A stretch of DNA of 9,615 nt from Burkholderiaceae bacterium. GTDB taxonomy: Bacteria > Pseudomonadota > Gammaproteobacteria > Burkholderiales > Burkholderiaceae. How positions within the stretch are numbered: position 1 is the first letter of the stretch; every line of letters begins with the position of its first letter. The notes beneath the pieces were generated by a model. The model was not told the DNA's origin. It was given only the letters and a program-made list of their open reading frames with translations, and did not search any database. The stretch covers positions 1 to 9,615 of the forward strand of contig CANBSM010000129.1 of NCBI GenBank assembly GCA_947372155.1. The letters run 5' to 3'. The position numbers and the translations under genes were made by a program. Below, piece after piece: positions 1-6,636 of this stretch.

Positions 1-2
1 TA

Positions 3-365
3 GTCGATATAGATATCGCACAAGATTGGATTGAGAAAAATGACGGGCCATTTAAAACACTATTAGATCAATATAAATATCCCAATCGATTTCCGGGGCT
101 TGATCAAGAAAAGGTGCTCGGTGATGCAATCGAACTCATGCTTGAACCAATGGAGGCTGCTTTACGGTCTAGCCAGTATTTATTGGGCAGCAAAATGACT
201 TGGGTGGACGTCGCTATTTTTCCATTCATGAGGCAGTTTGCGATGGTCAATCCGCAAAGGTTTGAAGAACTGCCATTCACCTTGACAAAAAAATGGTTAA
301 ATCAATTTACTGAATCTGAACTATTTCATTCGGTGATGCATCAATACCCCACTTGGATTGATTGA
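3..365 (+). CDS. Glutathione S-transferase, C-terminal part (5' end outside the window)
   Basis: The reading frame is open from the left edge to TGA at 363-365, giving about 120 residues that lack the N-terminal thioredoxin-like half. The visible part looks like the all-helical C-terminal domain of a cytosolic glutathione S-transferase. It contains the segment YLLGSKMTWVDVAIFPFMRQ, the typical 'LxG..xtxaDvAifPFvRQF' N-capping/hydrophobic-staple region of GST helix 6, followed by a WL...SELF...M..YPTW tail found in many proteobacterial GSTs. Enzymes of this family conjugate or reduce substrates with glutathione in the cytoplasm; the specific substrate is unknown. The true start lies upstream of the window. 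The internal GTG at 114 is not a sensible start because the coding frame and domain extend left of it. It is followed by a 112-bp gap and has no evident functional link to the downstream genes. Confidence 0.82.
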   Translation, partial: VDIDIAQDWIEKNDGPFKTLLDQYKYPNRFPGLDQEKVLGDAIELMLEPMEAALRSSQYLLGSKMTWVDVAIFPFMRQFAMVNPQRFEELPFTLTKKWLNQFTESELFHSVMHQYPTWID

Positions 366-433
366 GCAGCGATATATGAGTGTCAAAGAGGTGTTGGTAA
401 GCGTTGAATCATATTTCCTATATGGCACTACAA

Positions 434-466
434 GATCATTTTATGTATGATCAATTGATCATCAAT
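434..466. promoter_or_regulatory. Nested GATC-containing palindromes upstream of the M20 peptidase (candidate operator)
   Basis: Bases 447-462 (ATGATCAATTGATCAT) form a perfect 16-bp palindrome. An extra half-site GATCAT at 434-439 pairs with ATGATC at 447-452 across 7 bp. A third inverted repeat, ATTGAT-C-ATCAAT, lies at 454-466. Three GATC tetramers fall within 27 bp. The block ends immediately before the ribosome binding site GGAGGGG (468-474). A -10-like hexamer TATGAT (446-451) overlaps it, so a protein bound here could block transcription. The symmetry is read directly from the sequence. The operator role and the identity of the binding protein are inference. Confidence 0.45.
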
Positions 467-477
467 CGGAGGGGTAA

Positions 478-1755
478 ATGAAAAAACGCTTTTTGGTTTT
501 TTGCGCCGTAATCGGCACTTCTGGAATATGCATGGCCGCTCCACAAGAACCTATATTTTCAGTGGTTGAGGGAGAGCAAAAGCCTTATTTGACTACTTTA
601 AAAGAATTAGTATCTATTGAGTCTGGCAGCAGAGATCGTGAAGGGCTGGATAAGATATCACTGCTGATATTTAACAGACTTAAAGCGCTTGGTGGGCAGG
701 TGGAGTTTATCGAGCCAGGTAAAGATATGTATCGAATGCACGATACACCTGACAAGCCAGGCCGCATGGTTAAGGCTGAATTTAAGGGGGCAGGCAAAAA
801 GAAAATACTCTTGATTGCCCATATGGACACCGTATATCTGAGGGGTATGCTAGCTAAGCAGCCCTTTAGAGTTGATGGAGATCGGGCTTACGGTCTTGGT
901 ATATCGGACGATAAGCAAGGAATAGCATTGATTTTGCATACTATGGATAGCTTGAGAAAGTTGAAATTTAATGAGTATGGAAAAGTTACCGTTCTGATTA
1001 ATGGAGACGAGGAAATCAGTTCGCCAGCTGCGCGAGCGTATTTTTCCAAACTAGGCGCAGAGCATGATGTCACTTTTTCATGCGAGGCATCTCAAGCAAA
1101 GTCAGATCGCATTGCGCTTACTACGGCAGGGATTGCAGCGGTCAATTTGAATATTACTGGTAAGGCATCGCATGCCGGTGCTGCTCCCGAGTTGGGGCGC
1201 AATGCCTTGGATGAGCTCTCATTTCAGATTCAACAAATGCGTGATTTGTCTGATCCTAAAGAGGGGATCAAAATGAACTGGACTTTAGCAACTGCTGGTA
1301 CTAATCGAAATGTCATACCCTCCATTGCGTTTGCCACTGCCGATGTTCGCGTGATGAAAAAAGAAGATTTTGATGTGGTGGAGAATAAAGTGCGAGAGCG
1401 TGTCAAAACGCAGCAAATACCTGATGCCAAAGTAGAGCTTGGTTTTGAGCGCCGCCGCCCACCTTTGGTGACCAGTCCACAGTCTTTGCAAATGGCCGAA
1501 TATGCAAAAAAAGTGTATTCGGAGCTTGGGCGTGACTTGATTTTAGGAACGGTAGCTGCCGGCGGTGGAACAGATGCTGCGTTTGCTGCGCTAGATACTC
1601 AAAATCCAGTGATTGAGAGTATGGGTGTCCAAGGCTTTGGTGCCCACTCTAATGACGATGAATATATATTGGTAAGTTCTATCACCCCAAGAATGTATTT
1701 GCTGTCACGCTTAATCATGGACATTTCAGCAGGCAAAGTTGGTGATAAAAATTAA
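478..1755 (+). CDS. Secreted M20 family zinc metallopeptidase, glutamate carboxypeptidase (CPG2/glucarpidase-like)
   Basis: This 425-residue protein should remove C-terminal glutamate from peptides or folate-type conjugates in the periplasm. The reaction is inferred from close resemblance to carboxypeptidase G2. Residues 1-20 form a signal peptide (MKKR, hydrophobic core, cleavage near CMA/AP). The di-zinc M20 set is complete: H115 and D117 in AHMDTV, bridging D144 in GISDDKQG, catalytic E178 and ligand E179 in NGDEE, E203 in CEAS, and H390 in GFGAHS. H232 in GKASHAGAAPELG belongs to the lid/dimerisation domain (about 215-325), inserted between the two halves of the catalytic domain. GGGTDAA (362-368) is also typical. 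CPG2 has EP after the glutamate that corresponds to E203, whereas here it is EA. Length matches the family (about 415). The ATG has a strong GGAGGGG site 3 nt upstream. It sits alone between a GST gene and the convergent regulator, so it is probably monocistronic. A role in folate or dipeptide scavenging is plausible but unproven. Confidence 0.93.
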   Translation: MKKRFLVFCAVIGTSGICMAAPQEPIFSVVEGEQKPYLTTLKELVSIESGSRDREGLDKISLLIFNRLKALGGQVEFIEPGKDMYRMHDTPDKPGRMVKAEFKGAGKKKILLIAHMDTVYLRGMLAKQPFRVDGDRAYGLGISDDKQGIALILHTMDSLRKLKFNEYGKVTVLINGDEEISSPAARAYFSKLGAEHDVTFSCEASQAKSDRIALTTAGIAAVNLNITGKASHAGAAPELGRNALDELSFQIQQMRDLSDPKEGIKMNWTLATAGTNRNVIPSIAFATADVRVMKKEDFDVVENKVRERVKTQQIPDAKVELGFERRRPPLVTSPQSLQMAEYAKKVYSELGRDLILGTVAAGGGTDAAFAALDTQNPVIESMGVQGFGAHSNDDEYILVSSITPRMYLLSRLIMDISAGKVGDKN

Positions 1756-1802
1756 ATTGCCGCTATTTACCTACAAGCCAAGCATCTATTGATGATTCTG
1801 AA

Positions 1803-2531
1803 TTAAGTAAGCGAGCAATCAAACTTGCCACCTAAAAGTACTGTTAGTTTTTTTGCGCTTTCCTTAACGAGATTTGACTGCTTAGGATCAAAGCGGTAAG
1901 TGGGCATCGTGAGGGTAATGACGCCTATCAGTCCTTCAGAATTGAAGACTGGGGAAGATATGCCAGAAATCTCCTTTACCCTATCTCCGGATATGGCCAA
2001 AACCATGTCTTTCCTAATCTGCGCTGAACCCTTACCTTTGACACCTTCAAACGCTTGTAGCACCTTTCCACCAGCACCCTTATCTATTGGCAGTAGGTCG
2101 CCTACCTTGATGTGATCTCTAAGTGCTTGCTCAGAGTCCACTCTATATAGGCAAAGACGTTTATTGCCCTGGTGTACATGGAATGCAGCACTTTCATTGG
2201 TAGATTTGGTCAAGTTTCTTAATATAGGCATCACTAGGGTCTCAAGAGATTCATGATGTTGATATGCAGCATTCAGGGTGGCAATGCTAGGACCAAGTAC
2301 ATAAATGCCATCAGATCGCTTAAGCACTAGAAGGGAATTTTCTAGAGAGGCCAGCATGCGTAAGGCAGTGCTTTTATACAGCCCTGTAGCTTCAGATATT
2401 TGAATGAGGGACAGCTCAGGGCTTTCGGAGGTAAAGAGTCGGAGGATCGCAAGTGCTTTATCTACAGCAGCCACCCCTGCATCTGACATAGGGATTCTTC
2501 CGTCATTCTCTTTGGTAGCTTTTCTTGGCAT
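1803..2531 (-). CDS. IclR family transcriptional regulator
   Basis: A 242-residue protein with the two-domain IclR architecture. The N-terminal winged helix-turn-helix covers about residues 19-80 (AVDKALAILRLF, then LSLIQISEATGLYKSTALRM as the recognition helix region, and the wing ending YVLGPSI). The C-terminal GAF-like effector domain covers about 95-235 and includes SGISSPVFNSEGLIGVITLT. Such proteins bind small carboxylates or aromatic acids and repress or activate the adjacent catabolic operon. Here it is divergent from the HMG-CoA-lyase operon, with a 59-bp shared regulatory region, so it is the obvious regulator of that operon and perhaps of itself. The start is uncertain: the first ATG (2529-2531) has no clear Shine-Dalgarno sequence. 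An internal ATG (2487-2489, residue 15, MSDAG) is preceded at 7 nt by GGAAG (plus-strand CTTCC 2497-2501) and lies just ahead of the DNA-binding domain, so a 228-residue product is quite possible. Confidence 0.93.
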   Translation of the reverse strand: MPRKATKENDGRIPMSDAGVAAVDKALAILRLFTSESPELSLIQISEATGLYKSTALRMLASLENSLLVLKRSDGIYVLGPSIATLNAAYQHHESLETLVMPILRNLTKSTNESAAFHVHQGNKRLCLYRVDSEQALRDHIKVGDLLPIDKGAGGKVLQAFEGVKGKGSAQIRKDMVLAISGDRVKEISGISSPVFNSEGLIGVITLTMPTYRFDPKQSNLVKESAKKLTVLLGGKFDCSLT

Positions 2532-2544
2532 AGACAGGGTATGG

Positions 2545-2573
2545 TTGATGTGCTTTAATAATAGAACAATATT
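2545..2573 (+). promoter_or_regulatory. Possible sigma-70-type promoter for the catabolic operon
   Basis: TTGATG (2545-2550, 4 of 6 to the -35 consensus) and AATATT (2568-2573, 4 of 6 to the -10 consensus) are 17 bp apart and precede the operon's first gene. The putative -10 lies inside the inverted repeat at 2561-2577, so a bound regulator would cover it. The predicted leader is very short, with AGGA at 2578-2581 serving as the ribosome site. On the opposite strand TATTAT (2563 down to 2558) could be the -10 of the regulator gene. These are weak matches. Confidence 0.3.
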
Positions 2574-2589
2574 CTATAGGATAGAACAA
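2561..2589. promoter_or_regulatory. Candidate IclR operator in the divergent promoter region
   Basis: Bases 2561-2577 read ATAGAA-N5-TTCTAT, an inverted repeat with 6-bp arms. The nonamer ATAGAACAA at 2561-2569 recurs at 2581-2589, exactly 20 bp downstream, about two helical turns. The second copy ends one base before the ATG of the lyase gene. Short A/T-rich inverted repeats with GAA...TTC arms resemble sites bound by several IclR-family proteins. The assignment to this regulator rests on position and symmetry and is inference. Confidence 0.5.
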
Positions 2590-2590
2590 C

Positions 2591-3532
2591 ATGAATTCGG
2601 CGTCAACAGATGTTTTGATCAGTGAAGTGGGCCCAAGAGATGGGTTGCAATCCATTAAGTCAATCATGCCCACAGAGGAAAAGAATGCCTGGATTGATGC
2701 CTTGTATAAAGCAGGCGTTCGGGAAATTGAAGTGGGTTCTTTCGTTCCGGCTAAATTACTACCTCAGATGGCAGATACTGCGGAAGTCGTGCGACATGCC
2801 AAGACGCTCCCAGGCTTGACGGTGATGGCTTTAGTTCCCAATTTACGTGGAGCTCAAGCTGCAATCGAAGCTGGAGTACATAAACTCACCATACCTGTAT
2901 CCGCTAGCGCAGCTCACTCCTTGGCGAATGTGCGTAAAACGCGTGAAGAGATGATCGAGGAAGTTCAAAAGATTGCGCAGTACCGTAAAGAATTTGCTCC
3001 AGAGGTCAAAGTAGAGGCCGGAATAGCAACGGCTTTCGGGTGCACCATACAAGGTTTAGTGCCTGAGGATGAAGTGATTTGGATGGCGGAGCAGGCAATC
3101 AATGCAGGCGCAGATGAGTCTGGCTTATCAGATACTACTGGCTATGCAAACCCTGCACAAATCAAAAGATTGTTTAGACGACTAAAAGCTGCCATTGGCA
3201 GTAAAGCAGGGGCGGCACATCTACACAATACGCGCGGCTTGGGCTTAGCTAATTGCTTGGCCGCATATGAAGAGGGTGTTACTTCATTCGATTCATCTAT
3301 GGGCGGTTTGGGTGGATGCCCATATGCTCCAGGTGCGTCAGGCAATGTGGTTACTGAAGATTTGGTATTTATGTTTGAAGCGATGGGCATTAAAACAGGC
3401 ATCAATTTAGATTTGCTATTTGAGGCGCGCAAGCCTTTGCAGGCTGGTGTTCCTTCTGAAATTATTTACGGAATGGTCCCTGAAGCTGGAGCGCCAAAGG
3501 GATTTATGCCTGCAACACAGTGGGGCGGGTGA
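2591..3532 (+). CDS. Hydroxymethylglutaryl-CoA lyase-like enzyme (DRE-TIM metallolyase)
   Basis: A 313-residue TIM-barrel lyase. The family enzyme cleaves 3-hydroxy-3-methylglutaryl-CoA to acetyl-CoA and acetoacetate using a divalent metal. All family hallmarks are visible: EVGPRDGLQ (residues 12-20, with R16 and metal ligand D17), E47 in IEVGSFVP, D181 in SDTTGYANP, the metal-binding histidines H210 and H212 in HLHNTRG, and the flexible-loop signature GGLGGCPYAPGASGN with catalytic C243. Length is normal for bacterial enzymes. ATG 2591 is preceded by AGGA at 9 nt. It is the first gene of the operon, and its stop overlaps the CoA-transferase start (TGATG), so the two products are probably made together and act in sequence: CoA activation, then carbon-carbon cleavage. 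The substrate need not be HMG-CoA itself; related branched 3-hydroxyacyl-CoAs are possible. The symbol mvaB or hmgL would apply only if HMG-CoA is confirmed. Confidence 0.93.
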   Translation: MNSASTDVLISEVGPRDGLQSIKSIMPTEEKNAWIDALYKAGVREIEVGSFVPAKLLPQMADTAEVVRHAKTLPGLTVMALVPNLRGAQAAIEAGVHKLTIPVSASAAHSLANVRKTREEMIEEVQKIAQYRKEFAPEVKVEAGIATAFGCTIQGLVPEDEVIWMAEQAINAGADESGLSDTTGYANPAQIKRLFRRLKAAIGSKAGAAHLHNTRGLGLANCLAAYEEGVTSFDSSMGGLGGCPYAPGASGNVVTEDLVFMFEAMGIKTGINLDLLFEARKPLQAGVPSEIIYGMVPEAGAPKGFMPATQWGG

Positions 3533-4731
3533 TGAGTATTAACAAAACACTTCCATATGCAGGCATTCGGGTAGTTGAATTTACCCATATGGTGATGGGC
3601 CCAACTTGTGGAATGATTTTGGCGGACTTGGGTGCTGAAGTGATCAAGGTAGAGCCTATCGACGGAGACAAAACCAGAAAGCTATTAGGCTCTGGTGCCG
3701 GGTTCTTTCCAATGTTTAATCGTAATAAAAAAAGTATTGCGCTTGATATGAAGTCGCCAGAAGGAATTGAAATTGTCAAAAAGTTGATTGCAACAGCTGA
3801 TGTCGTTAGTGAGAATTTTAAGTCTGGAGTGATGGCAAAACTAGGTTTAGATTACGACATTCTGAAAAAAACTAATCCTCGATTGATTTACGCTTCTCAT
3901 AAAGGTTTTTTGCCGGGCCCATACGATCACCGTACTGCGTTGGATGAAGTGGTGCAGATGATGGGGGGATTGGCTTACATGACGGGGCCTGAGGATAGAC
4001 CACTGCGCGCTGGCTCCTCAGTAAATGACATTATGGGCGGCGTTTTCGGTGCTATCGGAGTGATGGCTGCCCTGAGGCAAAGGGATGTAACAGGCGCAGG
4101 ACAAGAAATTCAAAGTGCACTGTTTGAGAGTAATGTATTTTTGGTTGGCCAACATATGATGCAATATGCAGTAACTGGTAATGCGGCCAAGCCGATGCCA
4201 AGTCGGATATCTGCATGGGCTATTTATGACGTATTTGAAGTGGCCGGTGGAGAGAAGATTTTCTTGGCAGTGGTATCAGACACTCAATGGAAAATATTCT
4301 GCGATGCCTTTGGCTTTGCAGATTTATATGCTGATCCCAATCTTGGGCAGAATAACCAGCGTGTAGAGGCAAGAGCAACACTCATTCCAGAAGTAAGAAA
4401 GCGTTTAGTGGGATTCACAGCAAAGCATATTAGTGATGTATTTGAGAAACATGGGTTGCCGTTTGCGCCTATTACGAGACCTGAGCAGTTATTTGAAGAT
4501 CCTCATTTGCTTGCTACTGGCGGCTTAGCCCCTATTCGCATTACCGACGGACCAAAGGCAGGTCAAGAAACCACAATACCCTTGTTGCCATTGATGATGG
4601 ATGGCAAAAGGTTGGGTATTCGTCATAACCCACCAAAATTTAGCGAGCAAACTCAAGAAATTCTGAGTCAACTTGGCTATAGTTCAGAAGAGATATCAGA
4701 ATTTGTAGAAAATGGCTCAGTTCATTATTAA
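3532..4731 (+). CDS. CaiB/BaiF family (class III) CoA-transferase
   Basis: A 399-residue family III CoA-transferase, which moves CoA from a donor such as succinyl-CoA to a carboxylic acid through an aspartyl-CoA anhydride/thioester intermediate. The N-terminal part has LPYAGIRVVEF, then GPTCGMILADLGAEVIKVEP (CoA-binding fold), NRNKKSIALD, and the catalytic aspartate in SVNDIMGGVFGAIG (D166 with this start, corresponding to Asp169 of formyl-CoA transferase). The C-terminal part carries the usual HGLPFAPI and DPHLLATGG linker motifs. The start is ATG 3532 inside the TGATG overlap with the lyase stop, which implies translational coupling. A GTG at 3520 is open in frame but adds only four residues inside the lyase gene. 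Pairing with an HMG-CoA-lyase-like enzyme suggests activation of a branched hydroxy-dicarboxylate. Human SUGCT, of the same family, accepts glutarate and 3-hydroxy-3-methylglutarate, which makes this plausible. The substrate here is inference. Confidence 0.93.
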   Translation: MSINKTLPYAGIRVVEFTHMVMGPTCGMILADLGAEVIKVEPIDGDKTRKLLGSGAGFFPMFNRNKKSIALDMKSPEGIEIVKKLIATADVVSENFKSGVMAKLGLDYDILKKTNPRLIYASHKGFLPGPYDHRTALDEVVQMMGGLAYMTGPEDRPLRAGSSVNDIMGGVFGAIGVMAALRQRDVTGAGQEIQSALFESNVFLVGQHMMQYAVTGNAAKPMPSRISAWAIYDVFEVAGGEKIFLAVVSDTQWKIFCDAFGFADLYADPNLGQNNQRVEARATLIPEVRKRLVGFTAKHISDVFEKHGLPFAPITRPEQLFEDPHLLATGGLAPIRITDGPKAGQETTIPLLPLMMDGKRLGIRHNPPKFSEQTQEILSQLGYSSEEISEFVENGSVHY

Positions 4732-4741
4732 AAAAATATTC

Positions 4742-4754
4742 GGAGATATAAGTG
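4742..4754 (+). promoter_or_regulatory. Ribosome binding site and GTG start of Bug protein 1
   Basis: GGAG at 4742-4745 is 6 nt before GTG 4752-4754. This GTG is followed directly by a complete signal peptide, which fixes the start despite the uncommon initiation codon. The site lies in the 20-bp gap after the CoA-transferase stop. Confidence 0.7.
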
Positions 4755-5720
4755 AATAGTAAATTTATCCATTACTGGATTGCTGTAATTGGATCGATGG
4801 TATGCGGCACATCCATGGCACAAAGCTATCCAGATAGATCTGTAAAAATTATTGTGCCGTACAGCGCTGGTGGTACGGCTGATTTTTCAACAAGACAGAT
4901 CGCACAAAAGCTCACTGAGCAGATGAAGCAATCTTTTTATGTAGAAAATAAAGTGGGGGCCTCAGGTACGATTGCAACCAATTTTGTTGCTAAGGCTCCG
5001 CCAGATGGTTACACGTTATTGGCAAATGACACCACGTATGCCATCTTGCCATCTTTATTTAAGTCATTGCCTTGGGACCACCCAAATGATTTAGAGCCGA
5101 TTGCCATCATTACTCAAACGCCAGTAGTTTTGGTTGTTCCGGAAGGCTCCCCATTCAAATCATTGTCCTCCTTAGTTGCTTATGCAAAAGTAAATCCAGG
5201 AAAGCTGAACTATGGTTCTGGTGGCGCTGGAAGCTCTACGCATTTATCGGCTGAGCTCTTTAAGTATGTAGCGCAAATAGAGGTTGCTCATGTCCCATAT
5301 AAGGGGGCTGGTGAGGCTATGTTAGCTGTCCTATCAGGGCAAGTTGACTTTATCATTACGGCGGCCCCAACTGCCATCCCTCAAATTGAAGGCGGCAAGA
5401 TTAGGGGGTTGGCTACTACTGGGTCAAAAAGGTTAGTTACCATTCCAACGATTCCGACATTTAAGGAGGCTGGTTTGCCAACATACGCTGTTTCTAATTG
5501 GTTTGGTTTAGCAGCTCCCAAGGGGACGCCGACAGCTGTTATTAATAAATTGGCTGCAGAGGTTAAAAAAGGCTTATCTGATTCTGAGTTAAGAGAGCGC
5601 TTGACTAAACTAGGCGCTGAACCTGGAGCTGTGAGTCCCGCTGAGTTCAAAAAATTCATACAAAAAGAATCTGAGTTGTGGGGGGTTGCCGTCAAACAAG
5701 CTGGTCTAACTGCGGAATAA
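4752..5720 (+). CDS. Bug/TctC-family periplasmic solute-binding protein 1 (tripartite tricarboxylate transporter type)
   Basis: A 322-residue extracytoplasmic binding protein of the Bug family, which delivers carboxylates and other small organic molecules to TctAB-type transporters or acts in sensing. Residues 1-23 are a signal peptide (cleavage at SMA/QS). The mature protein begins YPDRSVKIIVPYSAGGTADF, with the AGGxxD ligand loop, followed by YVENKVGASG, the KAPPDGYTLL segment, YAKVNPGKLNYGSGGAGSS, AHVPYKGAGEAMLAVLSGQVD and GLAAPKGTP, all characteristic of the family. Length is typical. No TctA or TctB membrane gene is in the window, which is common for Bug genes in Burkholderiales. It lies between the CoA-transferase and an SMP-30 gene (9-bp gap), so its ligand is probably the pathway substrate or its lactone. 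It shares recognisable but not high similarity with Bug protein 2, suggesting different ligands or an old duplication. Confidence 0.95.
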   Translation: MNSKFIHYWIAVIGSMVCGTSMAQSYPDRSVKIIVPYSAGGTADFSTRQIAQKLTEQMKQSFYVENKVGASGTIATNFVAKAPPDGYTLLANDTTYAILPSLFKSLPWDHPNDLEPIAIITQTPVVLVVPEGSPFKSLSSLVAYAKVNPGKLNYGSGGAGSSTHLSAELFKYVAQIEVAHVPYKGAGEAMLAVLSGQVDFIITAAPTAIPQIEGGKIRGLATTGSKRLVTIPTIPTFKEAGLPTYAVSNWFGLAAPKGTPTAVINKLAAEVKKGLSDSELRERLTKLGAEPGAVSPAEFKKFIQKESELWGVAVKQAGLTAE

Positions 5721-5729
5721 TAAATCGTT

Positions 5730-6629
5730 ATGTGGAATCTTCAATTTCAAGCACCCAAAATCATTGAGGCCAGTATCTGGTCTGCCGTTCCGGATTCATT
5801 TAGGGTTGCCCAAGAAAACCAATGGGCTAAGATCAATAAGCCAGGTCAGTTAATCGATAGCTTCTTAGAGGGGCCCGTCTTTGATGCCAAGGGAAATTTA
5901 TATGTCACAGACATTCCTTATGGCCGAATTTTTAAAATTTCCCCAGATAAAAATTGGGAACTGGTCATTCAATATGACGGCTGGCCGAATGGTTTAGCAA
6001 TTGACAAAGAAGGTCAGATTTGGATTGCAGATCACAAGCAGGGTCTGCTGAGATTAAACCCGAGTACAAAATTATTAGAAACAGTGCTGTCTGGCCCCAA
6101 GAATAGTAATCAGCACTTTTTGGGTCTGAATGATTTAATCTTGGATGGCAAGGGCAATATATTTTTTACGGATCAAGGGCAAACAGGCTTGCATGACCCA
6201 TCTGGCAAAGTCTATTGCTTAGAGCCAAGCGGCACCCTCCATGTAGTTCTCAACAATGTACCCAGTCCAAATGGTTTGGTATTCGATAGTGCTGGCATGT
6301 TTTTATTTGTTGCCGCCACTAGAGCAAATAATGTATGGCGTATGCCAATCTTTGCTGGTTTTGCAACTGGTAAAGTGGGAACGTTCCAAACTTTTTTTGG
6401 AACGAGTGGACCTGACGGCTTAGCCTTAGATGAGCAAGACAATCTCTACGTAGCCCACGCTAGCCTGGGAGGAGTCTTTCAACTGAATAAGCGTGGTGAA
6501 TTAATGGCTTATATCAAGACTCCCATTGGTCAAACCGTCACCAATGTTTGCTTTACTCCTGATCGACAGTCTCTTGTGATGACGGAATCTTCTACTGGCC
6601 ATATTTTAATTGCACCTATTCCGAAGTAA
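5730..6629 (+). CDS. SMP-30/gluconolactonase family protein 1 (probable lactonase)
   Basis: A 299-residue six-bladed beta-propeller of the SMP-30/Gnl/LRE family. Members hydrolyse lactones such as sugar-acid lactones with a divalent metal at the centre of the propeller. The expected metal/substrate residues are present: E47 in FLEGPVFD, N134 in GLNDL, N181 in PSPNGLVF and D229 in SGPDGLALD. Repeating blade motifs GNLYVTD, GQIWIAD, GNIFFTD and DNLYVAH occur at the expected spacing. There is no signal peptide, so it should be cytoplasmic, acting after uptake. The ATG is 9 bp after the Bug 1 stop with only a weak, distant GGAA (5714-5717), so translation is probably coupled. It shares about half its residues by eye with the second SMP-30 protein, including FTDQGQTGL, DPSG and NVPSPNG, pointing to common ancestry. 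The lactone it opens is unknown. A non-hydrolytic binding role cannot be excluded. Confidence 0.9.
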   Translation: MWNLQFQAPKIIEASIWSAVPDSFRVAQENQWAKINKPGQLIDSFLEGPVFDAKGNLYVTDIPYGRIFKISPDKNWELVIQYDGWPNGLAIDKEGQIWIADHKQGLLRLNPSTKLLETVLSGPKNSNQHFLGLNDLILDGKGNIFFTDQGQTGLHDPSGKVYCLEPSGTLHVVLNNVPSPNGLVFDSAGMFLFVAATRANNVWRMPIFAGFATGKVGTFQTFFGTSGPDGLALDEQDNLYVAHASLGGVFQLNKRGELMAYIKTPIGQTVTNVCFTPDRQSLVMTESSTGHILIAPIPK

Positions 6630-6636
6630 CTATATG
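6623..6636 (+). promoter_or_regulatory. Ribosome binding site deciding the start of Bug protein 2
   Basis: GAAG at 6623-6626, in the last codons of the first SMP-30 gene, is 7 nt before ATG 6634-6636. This start gives an ideal signal peptide beginning MKCILLLPL. A TTG at 6610 in the same frame would add eight polar residues and disrupt the signal peptide. Confidence 0.6.

Noticed and set aside
455..465. FNR-type site TTGAT...ATCAA
   Set aside because: The half-sites match the FNR box but are separated by 1 bp instead of the required 4 bp.
585..1491. Minus-strand open frames within the M20 peptidase gene
   Set aside because: Short frames without domain features lying opposite a well-supported gene.
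1756..1802. Bidirectional terminator between the convergent peptidase and IclR genes
   Set aside because: The 47-bp gap shows no convincing stem-loop with a T-run; only a poor, bulged pairing between TTGCCGC and GCGAGCAA could be drawn, and the second arm runs into the IclR gene.
3520..3531. GTG start giving a 403-residue CoA-transferase
   Set aside because: It lies inside the end of the lyase gene. ATG 3532 in the TGATG overlap is the typical coupled start and leaves the full N-terminal motif intact.
6610..6633. TTG start giving a 325-residue Bug protein 2
   Set aside because: It would add a polar extension ahead of a complete signal peptide and overlap the previous gene. ATG 6634 has GAAG at 7 nt.
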